A stretch of 64,000 bases of DNA, taken from assembly GCA_035196065.1 (NCBI GenBank), contig CP136575.1, forward strand, positions 2,024,769 to 2,088,768, read 5' to 3'. Under the pieces are notes generated by a model. That model ran no database searches and was not told where the DNA came from. It saw only the letters and a list, made by a program, of their open reading frames with translations. Shown piece by piece: positions 27,935-38,126 of the stretch (positions are counted from its first letter, which is position 1; each line of letters begins with the position of its first letter). Made by a program: the position numbers and the translations under genes. Origin of the DNA: Sphingobium sp. (GTDB taxonomy: Bacteria > Pseudomonadota > Alphaproteobacteria > Sphingomonadales > Sphingomonadaceae).

Positions 27935-28717
27935 ATGACCTACGAAACGATAACGGTGGATGTCACCGACAAGATTGCGACCATCACCCTCAACCGTCCG
28001 GAGCGGATGAATGCATGCAGCCTCGACATGGCGGGCGAAATCAATGACGCACTGTCAACTTTGGGTGATGCGCGCTGCCTGATCATCACAGGCGCGGGTC
28101 GGGGCTTTTGCTCCGGTGCAGACCTTCAGGCGCGCGGAGGCAGGTCAATTTCAGGCGGTGAGGGCAGCTACATTGCGCTGACTCGTCATTATAACCCCTT
28201 GATGGTCAACCTTGCCCGGCTGAATATGCCGATCATCACCGCCATCAATGGTGCAGCAGCCGGTGTCGGATGCTCGATCGGCCTTGCAGGCGATTTTGTG
28301 ATTGCGGGTAAGAGCGGTTATTTCCTGCAGGCCTTCGTCAACATCGGCCTCGTCCCCGATGGCGGCGCAAGCTGGATGCTGCCGCGCATGGTCGGCAAGG
28401 CGCGCGCGACTGAGATGATGATGCTCGGCGAAAAAATCAGCCCGGAAAAGGCGCTTGATTGGGGCATGATCTACAAGGTCGTTGAAGATGCGGACCTGCT
28501 GGCTGAAGCCCGTGCGCTGGCCACCCGTCTCGCTAATGGCCCGACGCTTGCCTACGCCACGATGCGTAAGAACATCCTTGTCGCCATGGAAAACAGCTAT
28601 TCCGAACAGCTCCTCGCTGAGGCTGAAGGGCAGCGGATTGCAGGTTCTTCGGAAGATGCGGTCGAGGGCGGCATGGCGTTCCTTCAGAAGCGCAAGGCTG
28701 AGTTTAAGGGACGTTGA
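27935..28717 (+). CDS. Enoyl-CoA hydratase/isomerase family protein
   Basis: A 260-residue crotonase-fold enzyme. The oxyanion-hole segments are 'GAGRGFCSGADLQARGG' and 'INGAAAGVGCSIGLAGDFV', followed by 'VNIGLVPDGGASWMLPRMVG'. It resembles PaaG/EchA-type hydratase-isomerases of fatty-acid or phenylacetate breakdown. It sits between mce and the mutase in the propionate operon, where it is not needed for the core route. It may handle an odd-chain or branched acyl-CoA feeding propionyl-CoA (inference). Confidence 0.9.
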   Translation: MTYETITVDVTDKIATITLNRPERMNACSLDMAGEINDALSTLGDARCLIITGAGRGFCSGADLQARGGRSISGGEGSYIALTRHYNPLMVNLARLNMPIITAINGAAAGVGCSIGLAGDFVIAGKSGYFLQAFVNIGLVPDGGASWMLPRMVGKARATEMMMLGEKISPEKALDWGMIYKVVEDADLLAEARALATRLANGPTLAYATMRKNILVAMENSYSEQLLAEAEGQRIAGSSEDAVEGGMAFLQKRKAEFKGR

Positions 28718-28730
28718 ATTGAATGATCCT

Positions 28731-28752
28731 TTCCCTTCCGGGGGAGAGGGAA
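28731..28752. repeat. Imperfect TTCCCTTCC/GGGGAGAGGGAA palindrome
   Basis: Inverted repeat TTCCCT...AGGGAA with an imperfect GC-rich inner part, between the hydratase and mutase genes. It is of the same type as the palindrome at 27884-27903 and the terminator at 6590-6621. There is no T-run, so it is probably an interspersed repeat rather than a strong terminator. Confidence 0.45.
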
Positions 28753-28764
28753 TTGAGGGTTAAG

Positions 28765-30887
<2,123 letters not shown>

Positions 30888-30891
<4 letters not shown>

Positions 30892-31895
30892 CCGTAAGAA
30901 CCGACTGGACCCGCGAAGAGATCGCCGCCCTTTTTGATCTGCCGTTTGACGAGCTGGTCTTTCAAGCGGCGACCGTCCACCGCGCGCATCATGCCGTGGG
31001 TCAGATCCAGCTATGTACCTTGCTCAGCATCAAGACCGGCGGCTGCCCTGAAGATTGCGGCTATTGCAGCCAGTCGGTGAAGGCCGATAGCGGTGTTGAG
31101 GCGACCAAGCTGATGGAAGTGCAGGCTGTGCTTCAAAAGGCCGCACAAGCCGCTGACGCCGGTTCGCGGCGCTTCTGCATGGGTGCGGCATGGCGCAACC
31201 CTAAGGACCGCGATATGCCCGCGATTGTCGAGATCGTGAAGGGCGTGCGCGCGATGGGGATGGAAACCTGCATGACGCTTGGCATGCTTTCGCCAAAACA
31301 GGCGGATATGCTCGCAGAGGCGGGGCTCGATTATTACAACCACAATATCGACACATCGCCCGAGCGCTATAATGATATCATCACCACGCGGACGATGGAC
31401 GACCGGCTCGATACGCTGGCCGAGGTGCGTCGCGCTGGCATCAATGTGTGCAGCGGCGGCATTGTCGGCATGGGCGAAACCCGCGCCGACCGCGTGGGCT
31501 TCATCCACACGCTGGCGACCTTGCCAGCCCATCCCGAAAGCGTGCCGGTCAACGCGCTGGTGCCGGTGAAGGGCACCGTGTTGGGCGACATGCTTGCCGA
31601 CACGCCTCTGGCGAAGATTGACGATATCGAATTCGTCCGCACAATTGCGGTGGCGCGTATCACGATGCCGATGAGCATGGTGCGGTTGTCGGCGGGGCGT
31701 GAGTCAATGTCCGAGGCAACGCAGGCTTTGTGCTTCATGGCGGGTGCGAACAGCATCTTCACCGGCGACAAGTTGCTGACCGCCGCCAATGCAGGCGACG
31801 ACAAGGACGCGGCATTGATGGCGAAACTGGGGCTGGTGCCTATGGAGGCAGAGGAACCGCTTAGGGCGTGTAAGGCGCTGGAGGCAGCGGAGTGA
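30888..31895 (+). CDS. bioB: Biotin synthase
   Basis: Radical SAM enzyme, 335 residues, that inserts sulfur into dethiobiotin. The [4Fe-4S] motif is C53-x3-C57-x2-C60 ('[11 protein letters not shown]'). Also present are '[16 protein letters not shown]', '[13 protein letters not shown]' and the '[10 protein letters not shown]' region. Start chosen: TTG 30888, sharing bases with the mutase stop (TTGA) and following GGGAGAGG; a longer in-frame reading from 30828 lies inside the mutase gene. Its place between mutase and pccA links biotin supply to the biotin-dependent carboxylase. No other bio gene is in the window. Confidence 0.95.
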
Positions 31896-32107
31896 TCGCA
31901 AAACTTACGAAATTGCTTGTTCTATCGGTTATTTGGTGGAGCTTTTCCGCGTTTGCCGTCCTGATTACAATCGTTGGACCCTGCGGTATGGGCCCTGACG
32001 CAACCTGCGCTACCCGCAGCTTCGTTCCAATCTGGCTACCGTTAATTGCGGCAGTTTCAGGATACGCCGCTCTTATATTTCTTATGTTACGACGTTGGAG
32101 TCGCTGA
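31892..32107 (+). CDS. Small two-helix membrane protein between bioB and pccA
   Basis: A 71-residue ORF with a GTG start overlapping the bioB stop (GTGA); its stop TGA overlaps the ATG of pccA (TGATG). Two hydrophobic segments, about residues 7-29 and 45-66, flank a short loop with two cysteines ('[14 protein letters not shown]'). It looks less GC-rich than bioB and pccA. I do not recognise a family. The double overlap favours a genuinely translated gene; function unknown. Confidence 0.6.
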   Translation: MIAKLTKLLVLSVIWWSFSAFAVLITIVGPCGMGPDATCATRSFVPIWLPLIAAVSGYAALIFLMLRRWSR

Positions 32108-34128
32108 TGTTCAAAAAAATCCTTATCGCCAACCGTGGCGAAATCGCTTGCCGGGTTATCAAGACTGCGCGCCGCATGGGTATTGCCACCGTCGCCGTCT
32201 ATTCGGACGCCGATGCCCGCGCACCCTTTGTTCGCATGGCGGATGAGGCGGTGCATATCGGGCCTTCGCCTGCCGCACAGTCCTATCTGATCGCCGACAA
32301 GATCATCGAAGCCTGTAAGGCGACCGGAGCGGAGGCCGTGCATCCCGGCTATGGTTTCCTGTCGGAACGCACCAGCTTTGCCGAGGCGCTGAAGGCTGAG
32401 GGCATCGCCTTTATCGGCCCGCCGGTGAATGCGATTGCCGCGATGGGCGACAAGATTGAATCCAAGAAACTGGCGATGGCGGCGGGCGTCAATGTCGTCC
32501 CCGGATTTGTCGGCGAGATTGAAGATACCGAACATGCCGTGCGCATCTCGAACGAGATTGGCTATCCGGTGATGATGAAGGCCAGCGCCGGCGGCGGTGG
32601 CAAGGGCATGCGGCTTGCCTATAGCGAGCAGGAAGTGCGCGAAAATTTCGAGAGCGTGAAGCGCGAGGGCCTGAATTCATTCGGCGATGATCGCGTCTTT
32701 ATCGAGAAATTCATCCTCAACCCGCGTCATATCGAAATCCAGATATTGGGCGACCAGCATGGCAATATCCTTTACCTGAACGAGCGTGAATGTTCGATCC
32801 AGCGCCGCCACCAGAAGGTAGTGGAGGAAGCGCCTTCGCCTTTCGTCACGCCCAAGATGCGCAAGGCGATGGGTGAACAATGCGTCGCGCTCTCTCGTGC
32901 GGTAGGCTATTATTCTGCCGGCACGGTTGAACTTATCGTTTCCGGCGCAGACCCGACCGGTGAAAGCTTCTACTTCCTTGAAATGAACACCCGTTTGCAG
33001 GTGGAGCATCCCGTGACCGAAGCGATCACCGGCATCGACCTTGTCGAACAGATGATCCGTGTGGCCGCCGGCGAGAAACTTGCCCTCACGCAGGATGATA
33101 TCAAGATCGATGGCTGGTCGATCGAAAACCGCGTTTATGCAGAAGACCCCTATCGCGGTTTCCTGCCTTCCACCGGTCGGCTTACCCGCTATTGCCCGCC
33201 TGTCGAAGGCTGGACTGACGATGGCAGCGAGAATGGCCGTCGCGGCATTGATGGTATCCGCGTTGATGATGGCGTCTATGATGGCGGTGAAGTGTCGATG
33301 TTCTACGACCCGATGATTGCAAAGCTGATCACATGGGGCAAGACACGTGATGAAGCCGCCGACCGGCAGATTGAGGCGCTTGACCGCTTCGAAATTGAGG
33401 GGCTTGGCCACAATATCGACTTCGTCAGCGCGATCATGCAGCATCCGCGCTTCCGCTCCGGCGAACTCACCACCGGTTTTATTGCCGAGGAATATCCAGA
33501 AGGCTTTGTTGGTGCGCCTGCTTCTGAAGATCTGGTGCGTAAATTGTGCGCAATTGCAGGCATTGTCGCGACCCGCAATTCGGAACGCGCGCGCCATGTA
33601 GATGGCCAATTGGGCACGGTTCTTCCTGCGATCCGTCACTGGCAGGTGTCGGTCGATCAGCAGAAGCATGACGTCTTCGTCCATAATGGCGAAGTCACCG
33701 TAGATGGCGTCAAGATGGAGCTGGATACCGACTATGCACCGGGCGCACGGCTCATAAAGGCAGTGGCCGATGGCGAAAATATTGCGGTCAAGCTGGCTAA
33801 ATCAGGCTCGGGTTTCAAAATGACCGCCCGGGGAGCAAGCCACAAGGTCGTCTGCTTGCCCGAACATGTCTCGCCGCTCGCCGAATATATGATCGAGAAG
33901 ATCCCGCCCGATCTTTCCAAATATCTAATTTGCCCGATGCCTGGCCTGATCACCGCGATCCATGTCGAGGCTGGCGATAAGGTCGAGGCCGGGCAGCCGC
34001 TGGCAATTGTCGAGGCGATGAAGATGGAAAACATATTGCGTGCCGAAAAGGCAGGAACGGTGAAGAGCGTCAATGCAAAGGCTGGGGAAAGCCTTGCTGT
34101 GGATGCGATCATCCTGGAGATGGAATAA
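32107..34128 (+). CDS. pccA: Propionyl-CoA carboxylase alpha (biotin carboxylase + BCCP) subunit
   Basis: A 673-residue biotin carboxylase fused to a biotin carrier domain; it carboxylates biotin with ATP and bicarbonate and passes CO2 to PccB. The N-terminal domain begins 'KKILIANRGEIACRVIKTAR'. The ATP-grasp glycine loop is 'MKASAGGGGKGMR', with 'EMNTRLQVEHPVTE' downstream. The biotinylated lysine is K639 in 'VEAMKMEN'. ATG 32107 overlaps the preceding small ORF; a TTG four codons upstream is an alternative. Pairs with pccB at 25640. Confidence 0.96.
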   Translation: MFKKILIANRGEIACRVIKTARRMGIATVAVYSDADARAPFVRMADEAVHIGPSPAAQSYLIADKIIEACKATGAEAVHPGYGFLSERTSFAEALKAEGIAFIGPPVNAIAAMGDKIESKKLAMAAGVNVVPGFVGEIEDTEHAVRISNEIGYPVMMKASAGGGGKGMRLAYSEQEVRENFESVKREGLNSFGDDRVFIEKFILNPRHIEIQILGDQHGNILYLNERECSIQRRHQKVVEEAPSPFVTPKMRKAMGEQCVALSRAVGYYSAGTVELIVSGADPTGESFYFLEMNTRLQVEHPVTEAITGIDLVEQMIRVAAGEKLALTQDDIKIDGWSIENRVYAEDPYRGFLPSTGRLTRYCPPVEGWTDDGSENGRRGIDGIRVDDGVYDGGEVSMFYDPMIAKLITWGKTRDEAADRQIEALDRFEIEGLGHNIDFVSAIMQHPRFRSGELTTGFIAEEYPEGFVGAPASEDLVRKLCAIAGIVATRNSERARHVDGQLGTVLPAIRHWQVSVDQQKHDVFVHNGEVTVDGVKMELDTDYAPGARLIKAVADGENIAVKLAKSGSGFKMTARGASHKVVCLPEHVSPLAEYMIEKIPPDLSKYLICPMPGLITAIHVEAGDKVEAGQPLAIVEAMKMENILRAEKAGTVKSVNAKAGESLAVDAIILEME

Positions 34129-34132
34129 CCGC

Positions 34133-34999
34133 GTGGCAGATGAGGTGCTGGCGATCAGAGCCGGTAACAGCATCTGCCATGTCGCGCCTGGCCTGGGCGG
34201 GGCGCTTGCATCGTGGGAAGTCGATGGGCAGCAAATGTTTCGCGCTGCTGCGGAGCAGGATATAGCCTCGGGCAATATTGCTGGCTGCGCATCCTTCCCC
34301 TTGGTTCCTTATTCAAACAGGATCGGCTTTGGACGGTTCGACTGGAATGGGCGGACCGTAAAGATTGAAGAAAATGCGATTTCGCGGCCACACGCCATTC
34401 ATGGCGTTGGTTGGCAAGAGGCTTGGGCACCCGTTCATCATGGGGCGGCCGATCTAACGCTTCAGCTGGATTTCGCCGGCGATGCGCGCTGGCCTTGGCC
34501 GTTCCGTGCCGAACAGCAGATAGAGTTAATCGAAGACAGCCTCATTCTCCGCATGAAGGCGACAAATCTCGCCGACGAAATCGCCCCACTCGCCTTTGGA
34601 CATCATCCCTATTTCGATGCCAAGGCCGCCAGTCTTCAGTTTTCGGCAGGCTTGTTTTACCAAAGCGGTGACGATCATTTGCCAAAGAGGGCGATCGCCC
34701 CCGCCGGCGAAGTGGATTTTTCTTACAAAAGAAGCGTTGGCGCATCCGCGATAGACAATGCCTATGCCGACTGGAGCGGTGTGGCGAGGGTTGCCTGGGA
34801 AGGGCGATCACATATGCTTCAAATCACATCGTCCCTTTCCAATGCCGTGCTGTACACGCCAAAGGGAGCCGATTTCTTTTGTTTCGAACCCGTGCCACAT
34901 ATCAATAACGCGCTTAACAGAGCCGATTGCACGATGCCGGCTATCGAGCCCGGATCAGCCTTTGAAGGTCATATCCGCTTCACAGCCATCCGGGTTTGA
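34133..34999 (+). CDS. Aldose 1-epimerase family protein
   Basis: A 288-residue galactose-mutarotase-fold protein. Recognisable segments are 'LGGALASWEVDGQQMFRA', 'FPLVPYSNRIGFGRFDWNG', 'HAIHGVGWQEAW' and 'FGHHPYFDAK', which hold the usual catalytic/sugar-binding histidines, and a late 'CFEPVPHINNA' with an acidic residue in the general-base region. The GTG start at 34133 is four bases after pccA with GGAGATGGAA upstream, so it is probably at the end of the propionate operon. No metabolic link to propionate is evident. Confidence 0.85.
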   Translation: MADEVLAIRAGNSICHVAPGLGGALASWEVDGQQMFRAAAEQDIASGNIAGCASFPLVPYSNRIGFGRFDWNGRTVKIEENAISRPHAIHGVGWQEAWAPVHHGAADLTLQLDFAGDARWPWPFRAEQQIELIEDSLILRMKATNLADEIAPLAFGHHPYFDAKAASLQFSAGLFYQSGDDHLPKRAIAPAGEVDFSYKRSVGASAIDNAYADWSGVARVAWEGRSHMLQITSSLSNAVLYTPKGADFFCFEPVPHINNALNRADCTMPAIEPGSAFEGHIRFTAIRV

Positions 35000-35061
35000 G
35001 CGCGTTTCCAACCCCGCAGATTGGAAAGAAAGCGGCGGGAAAGCCCGCCCCATGCACCGAT

Positions 35062-35832
35062 CTAGCTATCGAGGATAGCTACGGCCCTGATCCAGCCTGC
35101 GCTGGCGCGTTCAATTTTCACGGGAAAGCAGCTGAACATGAAACCGGTTGCGGGAATTGCGGATAGGTTCGCCAGCTTCTCAATCTGATAATAAGGTTGG
35201 ATGCGGCCTGCCTTATGCCCCTCCCAGATGATGGATGGATCGCGCTTTTCCGCCCAGCGTTTTGCAGTATGCGAAAAGGGTGCATCCCAACTCCAGGCAT
35301 CGGTGCCTACCACCTGAACGCCGCGCTCGGTCAGGTAAAGCGTTGCCTCGGCGCCCATGCCGCAGCCCTGATCGGTGAAGTTGTCGGTGCCATATATTGC
35401 GCCGGACTGAACGAGAACGATATCGAGCGGTTGCAATTGATGACCAATCCGCGCGAGCTCCGCCTCCACCTCAGCAGCGCTGATGACATGGCCGTGCGGG
35501 CGATCCGAAAAGTCGAGTTTTACGCCGGGGCGGAAGAACAGGTCCAGCGGTGCCTCGTCGATCGACGGGGCAGGGGTGGCGCCACTATCGGTCGTCGAAT
35601 GATAATGCCACGGCGCGTCCATATGCGTGCCATTGTGCGTGGAAAGCGTCAGCGTTTCGACCGCCCAACCCTCGCCATCGGGCAGGTCTTCGCGGGTTAG
35701 CCCCGGGAAGAACATCGCGATCTGCTCCCATGTGCTCTCATGCGTCATATAGGTCACTTGCGGACGCATGACGGGCGGGTCGGAAATCACATCATTGGTG
35801 ATCGGGATCGACAGGTCGATGAAACGGCTCAT
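35062..35832 (-). CDS. Cyclase-family (kynurenine formamidase-like) metal hydrolase
   Basis: A 256-residue protein of the cyclase/kynurenine formamidase family, with the metal-binding 'STHNGTHMDAPWHYH' motif (HxGTHxDxPxH), the upstream 'IDLSIPITNDVISDPP' start and a later 'GTDAWSWDAPF'. These Mn/Zn hydrolases open amide or ester bonds, or act as cyclases, on diverse substrates. It is last of a three-gene overlapping cassette: its ATG overlaps the kinase stop by four bases. No tryptophan-degradation genes are nearby, so kynurenine is not indicated. Confidence 0.85.
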   Translation of the reverse strand: MSRFIDLSIPITNDVISDPPVMRPQVTYMTHESTWEQIAMFFPGLTREDLPDGEGWAVETLTLSTHNGTHMDAPWHYHSTTDSGATPAPSIDEAPLDLFFRPGVKLDFSDRPHGHVISAAEVEAELARIGHQLQPLDIVLVQSGAIYGTDNFTDQGCGMGAEATLYLTERGVQVVGTDAWSWDAPFSHTAKRWAEKRDPSIIWEGHKAGRIQPYYQIEKLANLSAIPATGFMFSCFPVKIERASAGWIRAVAILDS

Positions 35833-36905
35833 GCAGGCAGCGCCCTTTCTTTATGATAGAGGACCATCGCGGCAGAGCGGCGCGCCATCGCAAGGAACAT
35901 ATCGTCGCCGCGATCAGTGCGCTCGACAACCATGGCTGCCGTTACGCCCATCAGAAAACCTGCAACCGAGGAACGGCAATAATCATCCTCGATATGGACC
36001 AGATCCTGTTCTCCTATGCCGCGTGCGAGCAGGCCATCGCGGTAGCGTTGTACCAGTTCGGTCTCGAGCAAGCCGCGGTTTTCCGGCTCAAATGCTGTGC
36101 CAGCATAGTAAGCAATATCGCCGACGCCCACACCGACGCCCGTGGTTTGCCAGTCGACAATGACGATAGGCTTTGCGGAATCGGCAGGGTTGAACAGCAT
36201 GTTGTCGGGGCGGAAATCATTGTGCGTCAGGCAACGCGGGCTCAGTCGCCGCTCTGCATTGGCGTTGAGTTTTCCCAAAAAAGCCTCACCAACACGGCGC
36301 ATGTCAGCGCTCACCCGATCGCCATAACGGTCGCAAAAGGAAGGCCAGAGCATGTTGAGCAGAACATCGCCATCAAGCGCGGGCGGCACAGCTTTGGTCC
36401 CATTGGGCCAGTCAAGCGTGTCAAGCATGGGGTCGCCCCACCAACCCGCATGGATGCTCGCGGCTGCATCAACAGCCAACAACGCCTCTGCGCGGGTCGG
36501 TTCGGCCAACTGGTTACCCTGCACATGATCAGGCAGGTCATGCATGATCAGGGTGAAGGCGTGGCTTTCATCGTCAAAGGCGATGTAGAGATGGTCAGGA
36601 ACCGCCATCGGCCGCTTGCCCGCAAAGCTTTGGTAGAAGCGGCTTTCCCGCAAATAGGTAAGGTGCGATTTGCCGGTTGTGCGGCTGAGCTCGTCTTCGG
36701 ATGGCAGCTTTGCGACCAGCGTCGGCGGGCAATTGCCGTGCTCGCCGGTGAAGCCCAATGTCAGGCGGTAAGTCGCGCCAACCTGGCCGGTGCCAATTCT
36801 GCGCGCCTCGACGGAGGACACTGTGACATCATGACCGCGCCCTCGGAGCAAATCGCTCAGCCATTCAGGAGTCAGATCTGTGAGCGTAAGGACCGGTTCG
36901 GTCAT
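35829..36905 (-). CDS. Phosphotransferase, aminoglycoside phosphotransferase (APH)-like kinase
   Basis: A 358-residue protein-kinase-like-fold small-molecule kinase. The catalytic loop is 'CLTHNDFRPDNMLFN' (Brenner-type HxDxxxxN, here HNDFRPDN). The metal-binding 'IVIVDWQTTGVGVGVGDIAYY' is in the DFG position, and the N-lobe has 'TLVAKLPSEDELSR'. It overlaps both neighbours by four bases (ATGA). In this family substrates range from choline to sterols and antibiotics; nothing here fixes it. The cassette context suggests modification of an imported compound (inference). Confidence 0.85.
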   Translation of the reverse strand: MTEPVLTLTDLTPEWLSDLLRGRGHDVTVSSVEARRIGTGQVGATYRLTLGFTGEHGNCPPTLVAKLPSEDELSRTTGKSHLTYLRESRFYQSFAGKRPMAVPDHLYIAFDDESHAFTLIMHDLPDHVQGNQLAEPTRAEALLAVDAAASIHAGWWGDPMLDTLDWPNGTKAVPPALDGDVLLNMLWPSFCDRYGDRVSADMRRVGEAFLGKLNANAERRLSPRCLTHNDFRPDNMLFNPADSAKPIVIVDWQTTGVGVGVGDIAYYAGTAFEPENRGLLETELVQRYRDGLLARGIGEQDLVHIEDDYCRSSVAGFLMGVTAAMVVERTDRGDDMFLAMARRSAAMVLYHKERALPA

Positions 36906-38008
36906 GCGCTCGCCCCGTCGATCAATCCCTTGAAGCCGCTGGGGCCATGCACGCCGATGACTAGCTGTTCGACAATGCCGATGCCATCCGCGCTTGCGCC
37001 GCCGCCTTCATGCCGGGCGCGTGCGACATGCTGGATGTGAAGGTGGGGCAGCAAGAGCGGATCGAGATCGGCGGGGCGGAAATCTTCCCGCGCAACCGCC
37101 AGCTCTCCCTTGAAACCTCCATGTGTCCATTCTGGGTGGCCATAGCCAAGACCTTTCATCATGAAGAGGTCGATCGGTTCCCAAGTAACGCAATGTTCAC
37201 GCCCGCCATCGTCGCGCACATCCATTCGGGCTTGTGCGGCATGCCGCTTGCCCGGCTGCCAGCCGATATGGAAACGGTCATCATGCAGATGTTGCCCGCC
37301 TTCCTGATTGGCACCATCCATCATCAATGTCGCGCGCCGGTTCCATGGAACGCCTTTTTCGTCTTCATTGACATGGGCATAGAGGGACAGGTTTGGAAAA
37401 TTGGTTGGTGCCCAGAGCCAGTAAAATTGCGGCATGACAGGCGGGACGACGGGTTGGGGATCTTGCGCACCGATTGGCCGGACGCCCCAGCTGCGATCAC
37501 GCGTGCCAAATGCGCCTTCATAGCTTTCGCGTTTGCCATCAACCTCAACCCATCCGCTGACATGGCAATTCACGGTAAAACGGGTGAGATCCATGAACAT
37601 GCGCGTACCGTTGCGCCGGGTGAAGCGGGGTTCCTGAATTGGTGCCGAACGGCCTTCGAACAGCAGATCGGCCGAAATGCCGTCATGGTTGTTGACTACC
37701 AGCCGGACCGATTTCAGCGGCTCAACCACTTCAATTCGGATAGGCCCACAATCCATGTCCATCCGCTCATATCCAAGGATGCGTGAGGCATGAACGCAAT
37801 GCTGGGTGCCATCACGAATGATCGAAAAATGCGCGTCGGCAATATTGAGGTGGGGATAGACGCCAAATGCCGCGCCGAAATAGCCGGAGCCGTCGGATCG
37901 ATACCCGCAAAAGAAAAAGCGATCGTAGAAATTCCGGTCGGTGCCCGAAAAGGCGATCGGTTCGGCTGTCTGGTGGATTGGATATTCGTCGCCCTTGGTC
38001 AGCATCAT
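36902..38008 (-). CDS. CrtC/AttH-like (lipocalin-type) protein of unknown function
   Basis: A 368-residue protein with no signal peptide. The motif 'GAFGTRDRSWGVRP' near the middle resembles the GxRDHSWGxR signature of hydroxyneurosporene synthase (CrtC)/AttH-like two-lipocalin proteins, now often split into DUF7064/DUF7065. Other notable stretches are 'FYDRFFFCGYRSDGSGYFG' and 'GTRMFMDLTRFTVNCHVSG'. Start chosen: ATG 38008 (a second ATG follows at once), preceded by GAGGGAGAGT. It is the first gene of the cassette, divergent from the MHS transporter. CrtC-like activity would be hydration of a lipophilic substrate, which is only an analogy. Confidence 0.7.
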   Translation of the reverse strand: MMLTKGDEYPIHQTAEPIAFSGTDRNFYDRFFFCGYRSDGSGYFGAAFGVYPHLNIADAHFSIIRDGTQHCVHASRILGYERMDMDCGPIRIEVVEPLKSVRLVVNNHDGISADLLFEGRSAPIQEPRFTRRNGTRMFMDLTRFTVNCHVSGWVEVDGKRESYEGAFGTRDRSWGVRPIGAQDPQPVVPPVMPQFYWLWAPTNFPNLSLYAHVNEDEKGVPWNRRATLMMDGANQEGGQHLHDDRFHIGWQPGKRHAAQARMDVRDDGGREHCVTWEPIDLFMMKGLGYGHPEWTHGGFKGELAVAREDFRPADLDPLLLPHLHIQHVARARHEGGGASADGIGIVEQLVIGVHGPSGFKGLIDGASA

Positions 38009-38126
38009 ACTCTCCCTCGTTCTCCACAACGAACGTTAATCGCTCACTTAAACAAGCGCAACAAGGCTTGAACCGCGAAGCGTTGCAACTAAGAAGGAGA
38101 CCAAGCAAAGTTTTAGGAGGGGCGAA

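Noticed and set aside
32677-33684. 335-codon open frame on the minus strand
   Set aside because: Antisense to pccA, whose domains and motifs are complete; no independent support.
35005-35049. Terminators between aldose epimerase and cyclase genes
   Set aside because: Two short dyads (TTTCCAA...TTGGAAA and GGCGGG...CCCGCC) are present but lack T-runs; support is too weak for a feature.
35853-37040. 395-codon open frame on the plus strand
   Set aside because: Antisense to the APH-like kinase gene, which has intact catalytic motifs; the plus-strand product matches nothing.
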